Shown: positions 1-7,510, counted from the stretch's first letter. The stretch is DNA of 11,035 bases from Gemmatimonadota bacterium (GCA_025360265.1 JANYCP010000174.1:1-11035); one strand, 5' to 3'. Notes: a model not told the origin generated them from the sequence alone. A program made the numbers and translations.

Positions 1-1937
1 TCGGCAAGACGGTTCGCTTTGGCAGCGCACCAGCAATGAGCGAAGGGTATGCCGGGATCCAGGGACTCTTTGATCGCATGGGCAAGGGTGAGTTCCAGGT
101 GGTCCTGGTGCACGACGCGAACCCACTCTACTCGCTGCCGAAGAGCGGCAAGTTTGTCGAGGCGTTCGCCAAGGTGCCCTTCAAGGTGTCCACTGCGGCC
201 GTGCTCGATGAAACGGCGGCGGCGTGCGACCTCATCATTCCCAACCTTCACTCGCTCGAGCGGTGGGATGATCTGGCCCCACGCAATGGCATCACCGGCA
301 TGATGCAGCCGGTGATTGAACCGGTGCGCGCCGGCATGCACACCGGTGACGTCCTGCTCAAAGTCTCCAAGGCCGTGGGTGGTGCAGTCGCGTCATTCAA
401 CGCCGCGTCGTTCGAGGATCATCTCAAGGGTGAATGGCAGAAGAATCTGAAGGGGGCCGATTTTGCAACGGCCTGGCGCGAAGCGCTCGGGCGTGGCGGC
501 GTATTCGCGCCGTCGACCGCCGAATCGCCAAAGCTTGCGGCGGTGACGCCGGGATTCACCAAGCCGACGTTCGACGGCACCGGCGACTACATCTTCATGC
601 CGTATCCCTCAATGCAGTATCACGATGGCCGGGGCACGAACAAGCCGTGGCTGCTCGAGAATCCCGATCCCATCACCAAGATCACCTGGCAGTCGTGGGT
701 CGAGATTCATCCCGACACCGCGGCGAAGCTCGATGTCCGTGAGGGCGAAATCGTTGAACTCAGTTCGCCGCACGGCAAGCTTCGCGCGCAGGTGTATGTG
801 TACGCTGGTGTGCGGCCCGATGTGATTGCGATGCCACTCGGACTCGGCCACACAGAATACGGCCGCTACGCCAAGGATCGTGGCGCCAATGCGCTCGACC
901 TGCTTGGCGCCGGCGATGGTCAGGGCTTCCTGCCCTACGTCGGTACCCGTGTGTCGGTGGCACGCACCGGCGACTACCACAAGACGGCGCGCGTCGACGG
1001 GAATCCCCGTCAGCTCGGTCGCGGCATCATTCAGTCCATGCCGGTGGCATACGCTGCCAAGGGTATGACTCCGGAAGAGTCGTACAAGGCAGCCGGGCTC
1101 CCGACGGAGGAAAAGAACACCGAGCTCGAGAAGACGGCGCTTGAGGGATGGCATGAGGCGCAGATCGAGGCGAGCCAGCAGGGAGACTACGCCAATGCCC
1201 ACCCCAAGTGGGGGCTGGCGGTCGACCTGTCGCGGTGCACCGGCTGTTCCGCCTGCGTGACCGCATGCTATGCCGAGAACAACATTCCCACGGTTGGTGA
1301 GGACCAGGTCTTCCGTCGCCGCGAGATGAGCTGGCTGCGCATTGAGCGCTACTGGGAAGGGGGCACGGGTGACGAGCCGCTCCAAGCTCGCTTCTCGCCA
1401 GTCATGTGCCAGCACTGCGACAACGCGCCGTGCGAGCCGGTCTGTCCGGTGTACGCCGCGTATCACACGCCGGATGGACTCAACGGTCAGGTCTACAATC
1501 GTTGTGTCGGCACGCGCTACTGCAGCAACAACTGCCCGTTCAAGGTGCGCTACTTCAACTGGCTCAAGTACAACGAGACGGCGTGGCCGGAGCCGCTCAA
1601 CCTCCAGCTCAATCCCGATGTCGTCACCCGTGTGCGCGGCGTGATGGAAAAATGCACCTTCTGCATCCAGCGGATTCGTGGCGCGCAGCATACGGCGCGA
1701 CTGGAGAATCGTGAAGTGCGTGATGGAGACGTCGTGACGGCATGTGCGCAATCATGTCCATCGGGCGCTCTGAAGTTCGGCAACGTCAAGGACAAGGCAG
1801 CCGAGGTGGTGAAGTGGAAGCAGAATCACCGCGGTTACCGGATGCTCGAAGAAACCAACGTCTCCCCAGCGGTGACGTACCTCGCCAAGGTGATCAACAT
1901 CGAGACCGCGGCGTTCCACGGCGAGGAGGAGCACTAG
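1..1937 (+). CDS. actB: Alternative complex III Fe-S subunit ActB (molybdopterin-oxidoreductase-like), 5'-partial
   Basis: The frame is open from base 3 to the TAG at 1935-1937, so the gene starts upstream; the ATG at 36 is internal. About 645 residues are present (family roughly 1,000). Numbering from the ATG at 36, residues 1-110 resemble the end of a molybdopterin-oxidoreductase domain and about 215-300 a molybdopterin-dinucleotide-binding-like domain. Residues 395-580 form a ferredoxin-like module with four cysteine sets: C401/404/407/411, C458/461/466/470, C490/496/500, and C540/543/570/574. The third set has Thr493 where a fourth cysteine is expected, which fits three [4Fe-4S] plus one [3Fe-4S] cluster, as reported for ACIII. 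ActB is a peripheral periplasmic subunit that carries electrons from the quinol-oxidising membrane subunits; characterised members hold no molybdenum cofactor (family knowledge). The cluster order and the following actCDEF genes make the identification secure. Confidence 0.95.
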   Translation, partial: GKTVRFGSAPAMSEGYAGIQGLFDRMGKGEFQVVLVHDANPLYSLPKSGKFVEAFAKVPFKVSTAAVLDETAAACDLIIPNLHSLERWDDLAPRNGITGMMQPVIEPVRAGMHTGDVLLKVSKAVGGAVASFNAASFEDHLKGEWQKNLKGADFATAWREALGRGGVFAPSTAESPKLAAVTPGFTKPTFDGTGDYIFMPYPSMQYHDGRGTNKPWLLENPDPITKITWQSWVEIHPDTAAKLDVREGEIVELSSPHGKLRAQVYVYAGVRPDVIAMPLGLGHTEYGRYAKDRGANALDLLGAGDGQGFLPYVGTRVSVARTGDYHKTARVDGNPRQLGRGIIQSMPVAYAAKGMTPEESYKAAGLPTEEKNTELEKTALEGWHEAQIEASQQGDYANAHPKWGLAVDLSRCTGCSACVTACYAENNIPTVGEDQVFRRREMSWLRIERYWEGGTGDEPLQARFSPVMCQHCDNAPCEPVCPVYAAYHTPDGLNGQVYNRCVGTRYCSNNCPFKVRYFNWLKYNETAWPEPLNLQLNPDVVTRVRGVMEKCTFCIQRIRGAQHTARLENREVRDGDVVTACAQSCPSGALKFGNVKDKAAEVVKWKQNHRGYRMLEETNVSPAVTYLAKVINIETAAFHGEEEH

Positions 1938-1938
1938 G

Positions 1939-3297
1939 ATGGCCGTGATTGCTCACGACCCCAGCGTCCCGACGCAGACCCACGCGGAAGTCACCCGTGA
2001 CGTTGTCCGGACGATTACCGAGAAGCCGACGCGGGGATACTACATCCTCGCCGGTACGATGGCGTTCCTCACCCTTGTGCTCTTTGTCACGCTCGGTGCA
2101 CTGCTCAAGTACGGTATCGGTCTCGCCGGCTACGCGCCACCGATCATGTGGTCGGTGTACATCACGACCTTCGTCTTCTGGGTCGGTATCGGCCACGCCG
2201 GCACGCTGATCTCCGCGATTCTTTTCCTGTTCCGGTCGCGCTGGCGTACGGCAGTGTACCGGTCCACTGAGGCGATGACGGTGTTTGCCGTCATGACCGC
2301 GGCACTCTTCCCGATCATTCACATCGGTCGCCAGTGGCTCTTCTACTGGTTGCTGCCCTATCCCAACCAGCGCTTCCTCTGGCCCAACTTCAAGTCGCCG
2401 CTGCTCTGGGACGTCTTCGCGATCTCGACCTACCTCACCGTGTCGTCGACGTTTCTGATGGTCGGCCTCGTGCCGGATATCGCCGCGGTGCGGGACCACG
2501 TGAGCGGCTGGAAGAAGAAGTTGTACGGCATGCTGTCGCTCGGCTGGACCGGTGCCGACTCACAGTGGCGTCACTACAGCAGGGCATACCTGTATCTCGC
2601 GGCACTCTGCACGCCGCTGGTGCTCTCGGTCCACTCGGTCGTTTCGTGGGATTTCGCCATGTCGATCGTGCCGGGCTGGCACGGGACGATCTTCGCACCG
2701 TATTTCGTGGCGGGCGCAATTTATTCTGGTGTCGGCATGGTGCTCACGCTGATCATCCCGCTGCGCAAGATGCTGCGGATTGAGCACATGATCACCGAGT
2801 ACCACTTTGATAACCTAGCCAAGCTCACTCTGCTGACTGGGTCGATCCTCTTCTATGCCTACGCGATGGAGTACTTCGTCGCCTGGTACTCGGGCTCGCC
2901 GTATGAGCAGGTGACCTTCTGGCGCCGCGCGTTCGGACCGAACTGGTGGGCTGGCTGGTCGATGATCATCTGCAATGCGTTCGTGTCGCAGTTGCTCTGG
3001 TTTCGGAAGATTCGCACCAATCTCACGTCGCTGTTCGTCATCTCGATTTTCATCAATATCGGGATGTGGTTCGAGCGGTACGTGATCGTGGTGTCCTCGC
3101 TGTCCAATGACTACGTCCCGTACGCATGGGGTACCATCAACCCGACCTGGGCCGACTGGTGCATCCTCGCCGGATCGTTCGGCTGGTTCGGGCTCTGGTT
3201 CACGCTCTTCTACAAGAATTTCCCGATTGTAGCGATTCAGGAGATCAAGGAAATGATCCCGATGCCGCGTCGTCGTGCTGCGGCAGGGGGTCACTAA
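1939..3297 (+). CDS. actC: Alternative complex III membrane subunit ActC (NrfD/PsrC family)
   Basis: The 452-residue polytopic protein has about ten hydrophobic helices, near residues 34-58, 69-98, 113-130, 156-178, 216-236, 251-274, 293-316, 337-355, 364-388 and 406-426. It belongs to the NrfD/PsrC-like quinone-interacting membrane family. In ACIII, ActC sits beside ActB and contributes a quinol-oxidation site. Membrane-embedded histidines and acidic residues such as H86, H128, H232 and D238 are visible, but I cannot assign individual roles. The start is the ATG one base after the actB stop. A purine-rich GAGGAGGAG inside the actB 3' end lies about 7 nt upstream and acts as ribosome-binding site, so the genes are translationally linked. 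The stop TAATG overlaps the actD start by one base. PsrC-like subunits of other complexes are similar, but the gene order fixes it as ActC. Confidence 0.94.
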   Translation: MAVIAHDPSVPTQTHAEVTRDVVRTITEKPTRGYYILAGTMAFLTLVLFVTLGALLKYGIGLAGYAPPIMWSVYITTFVFWVGIGHAGTLISAILFLFRSRWRTAVYRSTEAMTVFAVMTAALFPIIHIGRQWLFYWLLPYPNQRFLWPNFKSPLLWDVFAISTYLTVSSTFLMVGLVPDIAAVRDHVSGWKKKLYGMLSLGWTGADSQWRHYSRAYLYLAALCTPLVLSVHSVVSWDFAMSIVPGWHGTIFAPYFVAGAIYSGVGMVLTLIIPLRKMLRIEHMITEYHFDNLAKLTLLTGSILFYAYAMEYFVAWYSGSPYEQVTFWRRAFGPNWWAGWSMIICNAFVSQLLWFRKIRTNLTSLFVISIFINIGMWFERYVIVVSSLSNDYVPYAWGTINPTWADWCILAGSFGWFGLWFTLFYKNFPIVAIQEIKEMIPMPRRRAAAGGH

Positions 3298-3806
3298 TGG
3301 CGACCTCGATGTCGGGTGTCCTGGGATCGTTCGATCACATCGACGCCGCGTGTGACGCGATTCGTGAGCTCAAGGCCACCGGTCACAAGGACCTCACCGT
3401 CTACTCGGCGGCACCCAATCACGAGCTGGAAGCTGCCATTGGTGACCCGGTGTCGCCGGTACGGCTCTTCACGCTCATCGGCGGCCTCACCGGTTGCGCG
3501 GCAGGATTTGGTGTGGCGATCTGGATGTCGCGCGACTGGCCGTTGCTGGTGGGTGGCAAGCCAATCGCTGCGATACCGCCGTATGTCGTGATCGGATTCG
3601 AGTTGACGATCCTCATTGGCGCGCTCTCGACCGTGGCCGGCATCATCATTCTTTCGATGATGAAATCGCTCAAGGGGCGACCGTACGATCCGCGCTTCAG
3701 CGACGACCGAATCGGTGTATTCGTGCCGTGCCGCGCCGACCAGATCGTCGGAGTGGAGACATTGATGACCCAGTATGGTTCGGTGGAGGTGTCCCGTGAC
3801 GCGTAA
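3297..3806 (+). CDS. actD: Alternative complex III subunit ActD (DUF3341 family)
   Basis: The 169-residue protein starts at the ATG overlapping the actC stop (TAATG), behind an AGGGGG ribosome-binding site at about 3285-3290. The frame is also open upstream, but that part overlaps actC and is not coding. A soluble N-terminal portion (1-55) looks like the DUF3341 fold, with a GxFDHIDAACDAIRELKATG-type opening. It is followed by two membrane helices (about 57-78 and 95-121) joined by a loop with GGKP, and a short C-terminal cytoplasmic tail. In ACIII structures ActD is a small two-helix subunit that stabilises the membrane core; no redox centre is expected and none is seen. Position between actC and actE matches the usual order. 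The 3' end overlaps actE by 11 nt. Confidence 0.92.
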   Translation: MATSMSGVLGSFDHIDAACDAIRELKATGHKDLTVYSAAPNHELEAAIGDPVSPVRLFTLIGGLTGCAAGFGVAIWMSRDWPLLVGGKPIAAIPPYVVIGFELTILIGALSTVAGIIILSMMKSLKGRPYDPRFSDDRIGVFVPCRADQIVGVETLMTQYGSVEVSRDA

Positions 3807-4404
3807 CGTCTTGCTCGCCGCGGCACTCCTCGGACTCGGCGGCTGCAACTGGTACTACAATGACGTGCCGTCTCCTGATGACTTGATGCACCGCATCAGC
3901 TGGTTTGACCACATGCTGGTGTCCAAGGCAGTCCAGCCCTACCAGGGTGGCGTGCCCCGCGTGGTGCCAGCTGGTGCTGTCCCCGTTGGTGGTGGCGAAG
4001 CTGACTGGCGTATGGGTGATCCGTTCAAGATGGAATTCAACTTCGACACCACCGTCGCGAAGAAACTTGCGCACGGCCATGTCGCCACGCGGCCGGATTC
4101 GCGGAGTGGTGAAGACGTCTACAACACCTACTGTGCCGTGTGCCATGGCGTGGCGGGCACCGGGTCAGCCGATGCTGCGGTAAAGGAAATGCTCGCACCG
4201 TCGCTGCTTACTGCTCAAGCGCGCGGGTACTCCGACGGGTTCCTGTACAGCATGCTCCGCTACGGACGAGGGCGCATGCCGCAATACGGTGACAAGATTG
4301 TTCGCCAGGACGAGCGCTGGGCCGCGGTCGACTACGTGCGCAAGCTACAGGCGGACGCCCCGGCACCCGCGGTGACCCCGGTGGCCAAGAAGGGGGCACG
4401 CTGA
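3796..4404 (+). CDS. actE: Alternative complex III monohaem cytochrome c lipoprotein ActE
   Basis: I place the start at GTG 3796, not at the in-frame ATG 3775. A strong GGAGGT at 3785-3790 lies 6 nt upstream, and the protein then opens with a lipoprotein signal peptide, MTRNVLLAAALLGLGGC, whose lipobox cysteine is C17. The mature 186-residue protein would be anchored to the periplasmic face. One haem c motif, CAVCH, is at 113-117, and Met161 in a GRMPQYGD context is the likely sixth ligand. ActE accepts electrons from the ACIII core and is the likely exit to a soluble or oxidase-bound carrier. The C-terminal 15 residues are Ala/Pro-rich. The gene overlaps actD by 11 nt and actF by one base (TGATG). 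Confidence 0.93.
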   Translation: MTRNVLLAAALLGLGGCNWYYNDVPSPDDLMHRISWFDHMLVSKAVQPYQGGVPRVVPAGAVPVGGGEADWRMGDPFKMEFNFDTTVAKKLAHGHVATRPDSRSGEDVYNTYCAVCHGVAGTGSADAAVKEMLAPSLLTAQARGYSDGFLYSMLRYGRGRMPQYGDKIVRQDERWAAVDYVRKLQADAPAPAVTPVAKKGAR

Positions 4405-5678
4405 TGTCGTTCGATGCTGAAGCAGTCCGCACCCGGTTGGTGCAGAGCAGCGTAAACACGAATTATCGATCGTTCTTTGTCGGTGGCCTGCTGCTCGCGG
4501 TAGTTGGCGGCGCACTTTTCGTGATGTCCGTGATGACGATGGGCGCGCATCACCGCGCCTGGCACGCCTTCCAGGTCAACTGGTTGTTCTGGACCGGCGT
4601 CACCGGCGGATCGATTGCGATTACGTCGGTGCACAAGTTGGTTGGCGCGAAGTGGTCTGGTGTGATCATCAGGCTCTCACAGGCGACGGTGTTTTTCATT
4701 CCCGTATCGCTCGTCGGTCTGCTGCTGATCCAGACGGTTGGCTACGATGACATCTACGGAAACATGGTTGCCGCGCTTGGCTCGGTGTCACCGGGCAAGG
4801 CGCGCTGGCTCTCGCACTCGTGGATGTTTGTCCGGGAGTTCGGTGCACTGGCGGTGCTGTACGCACTCGGCATCCGGATGATCAAGAGCGATATCCTGCC
4901 CGATTTGGAGATGGTGAAGGCCAAGGTCACTGGCGCGCGGCGCAACCGGTTTGACCGGATGCTGGCTGGGTACGATGAGGAGGCAAATCACAAGCGCCTC
5001 TTTGTGTCGGCAGCGATCTTCGCGCCGTTGTACGCCTTTGTGATGACGATCGTCGCGTTCGACGGCATCATGGCGCTGCAGCCGCACTGGTTCTCCAACT
5101 TGCTCGGCGCCTGGTATTTCATGGGCGCGTGGCTGGCGGCGCTTATGCTGCAAGCGCTGCTCATGCTCCATGCCCGCAAGGCGGCCAACCTCGATGAATT
5201 CATCTCGGCCAAGCAGCGCCACGACCTCGGCAAGCTTTGCTTCGGTTTCACCGTGTTCTGGACGTACCTGATGTGGGCCCAGTTCCTGGTGATCTGGTAC
5301 GGCAATCTGCCCGAAGAAACCGGGTTCGTGTTCGCGCGGCTCTGGGGCCCATGGCGGCCGGTTGGCGCCGCGGTGGGCGCCGGCGTGTTCATCATTCCCT
5401 TCGCCGGATTGCTCGGCGTGGCCCCCAAGAAGGCGCCGTTCACCTTGGGCGTGATCGCCACGATTTCGCTCTGCGCACTCTGGCTGGAGCGCTACCTGAT
5501 GGTGACGCCGTCGGTGACGCTTGAGGCGGGTCCGGTGTTCGGCTTGCCTGAACTCGGGCCAATTCTGCTGTTCGGTGGATTGTTCTTCTTCTGCTACGCG
5601 GTCTTCGCACAGCGTTTTCCGATGGTGTCGCCCAGGCTGGCGATGATCACCCTCGAGAAGGAAGCGAGCGGCCACTGA
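4404..5678 (+). CDS. actF: Alternative complex III membrane subunit ActF
   Basis: The 424-residue integral membrane protein has about ten helices, near 25-45, 57-77, 87-109, 141-158, 201-222, 233-255, 277-299, 320-339, 347-362 and 384-401. It is the second NrfD-like subunit of ACIII, related to ActC, and forms the membrane core with it. A cytoplasmic loop at 160-198 carries many charged residues. The ATG overlaps the actE stop (TGATG), with AAGGGGG 7 nt upstream as ribosome-binding site. Length and hydrophobic pattern match ActF. No cytochrome oxidase, SCO or ActG/H-like gene follows; the next open frame is a small lipoprotein, so the recognisable act operon ends here. Confidence 0.93.
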   Translation: MSFDAEAVRTRLVQSSVNTNYRSFFVGGLLLAVVGGALFVMSVMTMGAHHRAWHAFQVNWLFWTGVTGGSIAITSVHKLVGAKWSGVIIRLSQATVFFIPVSLVGLLLIQTVGYDDIYGNMVAALGSVSPGKARWLSHSWMFVREFGALAVLYALGIRMIKSDILPDLEMVKAKVTGARRNRFDRMLAGYDEEANHKRLFVSAAIFAPLYAFVMTIVAFDGIMALQPHWFSNLLGAWYFMGAWLAALMLQALLMLHARKAANLDEFISAKQRHDLGKLCFGFTVFWTYLMWAQFLVIWYGNLPEETGFVFARLWGPWRPVGAAVGAGVFIIPFAGLLGVAPKKAPFTLGVIATISLCALWLERYLMVTPSVTLEAGPVFGLPELGPILLFGGLFFFCYAVFAQRFPMVSPRLAMITLEKEASGH

Positions 5679-6058
5679 GGCTGATCACCCCGTCGCTGCT
5701 CCTCGCTGCCCTCGGCTGCGGTGCGGGTAGCAGCACGACAGTCTGCACGACCATCTTCAGCTACCAAAGCGCCTCCGTGGTGGACACCACGGGGGCGTTG
5801 TTTTCTGCTGCCTGGATGGTGACCGACACTGTGCTGCGAACTGGCAAGGTGCTTGTGATTGCGCAGCAGGGCTATCCGACCGGTACCGCGACGATATTCA
5901 GTGACAGCAACCTGAGCGAGGTACTCTCGGCGGGCGATTCCGTTCGCGTGGCAGGAGTTGGGGGCGGCAAGACCTTCGGCGCGTGGTATCAGTTTGGTTC
6001 AGCAGGCGGTTGTCACGTCCAGCGGATTTCGGGGCCGGACACCGTGGTCGCGCGGTAG
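5675..6058 (+). CDS. Small lipoprotein of unknown function with probable CTG start
   Basis: I do not recognise the family. The frame, closed by TAG at 6056-6058, continues upstream of the GTG at 5777 to the end of actF. If translation begins at CTG 5675, which overlaps the actF stop as CTGA (the CTG form of the common ATGA overlap), the protein is 127 residues and opens MRLITPSLLLAALGC. That is an ideal short lipoprotein signal with Arg2, a Leu-rich core and Cys15. A start at GTG 5777 would remove it. AAGGA at 5658-5662 is a possible, rather distant, ribosome-binding site. The mature part is polar and beta-rich in appearance, with C24 and C113 able to form a disulfide. Codons have the GC-rich third positions of real genes here. 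A strong terminator-like hairpin lies inside the gene at 5768-5804. A role tied to ACIII is possible only by position. Confidence 0.62.
   Translation: MRLITPSLLLAALGCGAGSSTTVCTTIFSYQSASVVDTTGALFSAAWMVTDTVLRTGKVLVIAQQGYPTGTATIFSDSNLSEVLSAGDSVRVAGVGGGKTFGAWYQFGSAGGCHVQRISGPDTVVAR
5768..5804 (+). terminator. Intrinsic-terminator-like hairpin with T-rich tail, downstream of actF and inside the lipoprotein gene
   Basis: Bases 5770-5781 pair with 5786-5797 in a 12-bp GC-rich stem with one G.U pair and a GGAC loop. The stem extends by G5769.T5798 and A5768-T5799. It is followed by TTGTTTT (5798-5804). This is the form of a Rho-independent terminator reading rightward and lies about 90 nt after the actF stop. 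It could end most act transcripts. Because it lies inside a plausible reading frame, it may instead act as an attenuator that translating ribosomes override. Confidence 0.75.
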
Positions 6059-6076
6059 GGGCGGAGCGGTAGGGGC
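6052..6076 (+). repeat. 11-bp direct repeat at the lipoprotein stop codon
   Basis: GCGGTAGGGGC occurs at 6052-6062 and again at 6066-6076, separated by GGA (14-bp period). The first copy contains the TAG stop of the lipoprotein gene. The second forms the left arm of the adjacent hairpin. It looks like a short tandem duplication. Confidence 0.8.
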
Positions 6077-6097
6077 AGCATGCTGCGCCCTTACCGC
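6066..6097. terminator. Imperfect hairpin between convergent genes, probable bidirectional terminator
   Basis: GCGGTAGGGGCAGC (6066-6079) pairs with 6082-6097 through about 14 base pairs, interrupted by a bulged G at 6087 and one extra T. The tip is the perfect 12-bp palindrome GCAGCATGCTGC (6075-6086). It spans the 32-bp gap between the convergent lipoprotein and anti-sigma genes and includes the anti-sigma stop codon (6091-6093). No T-run follows on either strand, so termination is inferred from position and structure. Confidence 0.5.
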
Positions 6098-7011
6098 AGA
6101 GTCAGCCGTGATACGAGCGCGTTCAGCGAGTCCACCGACAGGTAGCCCACCACAGTGACCATGCGCGTGGAGATCCGAGCGTCCACGCCAGCACCGACAT
6201 ATTCCGGGTGCGTCCGGGTCACCATGCTTATCGTGATGCCACTCGCGAGAAGCACCTGGTTGACGGGCGCAATGTCCGGCTCAAGGCCTTCGAATACCCA
6301 GACTGTCCGACCGTCGGGCAGTTGCTGCCGCACCATGAATGTCGGCCGCCCACCAATCGCACTGGGGTGAATCCGGACGTTCGCAACCGGCACGCCATCG
6401 ACCCGCGCCAACGATCCGTTGCCCACCTTGATCGCATCCTCGTAGGCAGCAGGTGTCCAGTCACTGGTGAAGACCGGATCAACCTCGGCTGGGATTACCG
6501 CGGTTTGTGCCGAGGACACCCGGGCGAAATCGGCGAGTGACTTCATTTGCGGTGGCACGATCGTGCGGGTCATCATTTCCAACTGTCGGCTACGATTGCC
6601 AGCGGCGCTATCAACGGTCGTTGGGCGGAGTCCGAAGAGGTTCGACACGCCAAGGGTATTCGCCAGCTGTGCTCCGCTGGGGCCAGCGCTGGACGGAGCA
6701 AGCTGCGACCAGACGACGGCCCCAATGAGGGCGGCGGCCGTGCCAACAGCAATGCCGAACCACCGTCGGCGTGGCGCGACGACGGGCGGCGCAGGGACCT
6801 TGCCGCGACGAATCTGTGCCGGCACGGCGATCGCGAGAAGGCTCGCGGAGCGCAAACGAACTGCTTCTACCATGGCGTGCTGCGAGCGACAGATCAGGCA
6901 GCCGAGCAGGTGCTCGGCGATCTCGACGCGCTGCGCCGGTGAAAGCTCACCGTCGCAGTACGCGTGGAGTTCCTCCTCAGGAACGTGCGGTCGTGCGGCG
7001 CTGTTCGCCAC
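6091..7011 (-). CDS. Membrane-anchored anti-sigma factor with zinc-binding N-terminus
   Basis: The start is GTG 7011: GGAGG lies 6 nt upstream (7018-7022) and the frame before it only shadows the sigma gene. The product is 306 residues. Its N-terminus carries the zinc anti-sigma (ZAS, zf-HC2-like) signature: H16, then H34-x3-C38-x2-C41, within a helical segment that should bind and sequester the sigma factor. A basic/proline stretch (66-83) precedes a single membrane helix at about 84-104. The remaining 200 residues lie outside the membrane and have no cysteine; I do not recognise that domain, although its closing VTVVGYLSVDSLNALV resembles the end of RseB/MucB-type sensor domains (weak). The gene overlaps the sigma gene by 35 nt, so the pair is translationally coupled, the usual arrangement for an anti-sigma and its cognate ECF factor. 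Confidence 0.85.
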   Translation of the reverse strand: MANSAARPHVPEEELHAYCDGELSPAQRVEIAEHLLGCLICRSQHAMVEAVRLRSASLLAIAVPAQIRRGKVPAPPVVAPRRRWFGIAVGTAAALIGAVVWSQLAPSSAGPSGAQLANTLGVSNLFGLRPTTVDSAAGNRSRQLEMMTRTIVPPQMKSLADFARVSSAQTAVIPAEVDPVFTSDWTPAAYEDAIKVGNGSLARVDGVPVANVRIHPSAIGGRPTFMVRQQLPDGRTVWVFEGLEPDIAPVNQVLLASGITISMVTRTHPEYVGAGVDARISTRMVTVVGYLSVDSLNALVSRLTLR

Positions 7012-7504
7012 GATCTGCCTCCATGCTATCGTGCGCTTCCACCAGACGCTTGCGCGCCCGCGCCAAAGTGGTGCCCACCGCTCCGAGGGCAAGGTGCGTC
7101 TGCTCGGCGATTTCCGGATAGGACAACCCAGCATCCCACAGCAAAAGCACGTCGCGGTCGCGCGGCGACAGCATCTCCAGTGCGCGCTTGACCTCGGCTT
7201 CCTGCTCGGCGTGATCCATAGTTTCGGCCACGTCATCGTTCGGCGACGGAGCCACCATCGGTTCATGGGTCATCAGGACCAGGTGCTTGCGCTTCCGGAT
7301 GGCCGAACGAGCTTCGTCGCGCGCAATGTTTGCGGCAACGGCGAAAACCCATGAACGCGGTTTTTCGGGTTCGTGAGCCAGTGCCCGCATGAAGACTTCC
7401 TGCGCGAGATCTTCAGCGCGATCAGCGTCCCAAACTTTCCGGTACAGGAAGCGAACGACGCTGTCATATGTGGTACGGTACAGGCCGTCGATGTCGAACG
7501 CCAT
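6977..7504 (-). CDS. ECF-family RNA polymerase sigma factor (sigma-70 family, group 4)
   Basis: The 175-residue protein has the two-domain ECF plan. Region 2 covers about residues 5-75, with the core-binding helix DRAEDLAQEVFMRAL (28-42) and the promoter-melting stretch PRSWVFAVAANIARDEARS (49-67). Region 4 covers about 105-155, with the helix-turn-helix LSYPEIAEQTHLALGAVGTTLARARKRL-type segment at 127-154. A linker of about 30 acidic residues joins them; there is no C-terminal extension domain. I chose ATG 7504 because GGAG lies 6 nt upstream (7511-7514); the in-frame TTG 7555 would add 17 residues and has no ribosome-binding site. The gene directs transcription of an unknown regulon, probably envelope-stress genes and commonly its own operon, and is held inactive by the overlapping downstream anti-sigma. 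Confidence 0.93.
   Translation of the reverse strand: MAFDIDGLYRTTYDSVVRFLYRKVWDADRAEDLAQEVFMRALAHEPEKPRSWVFAVAANIARDEARSAIRKRKHLVLMTHEPMVAPSPNDDVAETMDHAEQEAEVKRALEMLSPRDRDVLLLWDAGLSYPEIAEQTHLALGAVGTTLARARKRLVEAHDSMEADRGEQRRTTARS
7018..7022 (-). promoter_or_regulatory. Ribosome-binding site fixing the anti-sigma GTG start
   Basis: On the minus strand GGAGG is followed by six bases and then GTG 7011. It lies inside the sigma coding region and is the only good Shine-Dalgarno match near the start of the zinc-binding segment. Confidence 0.75.
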
Positions 7505-7510
7505 GCCGAT

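Noticed and set aside
609..1751. Long minus-strand open frame (380 codons) opposite actB
   Set aside because: It is antisense to the conserved Fe-S region, has Arg/His-rich composition, and shows no domain; the plus-strand protein is unmistakable.
3775..3795. Upstream ATG start for actE
   Set aside because: It would place MVRWRCP ahead of the signal peptide and lacks a ribosome-binding site; GTG 3796 has GGAGGT at ideal spacing.
4788..5675. Minus-strand open frame (295 codons) opposite actF
   Set aside because: It is very rich in Arg, His, Glu and Gln, as expected of the complement of a membrane-protein gene in GC-rich DNA.
7012..7266. Extension of the anti-sigma frame upstream to 7266
   Set aside because: This part lies fully inside the sigma gene in another frame and is Trp/Arg/Cys-rich nonsense; GTG 7011 has a strong ribosome-binding site.
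6467..7354. Plus-strand open frame (295 codons) opposite the sigma and anti-sigma genes
   Set aside because: It crosses two clear minus-strand genes, has low-complexity composition and no motif.
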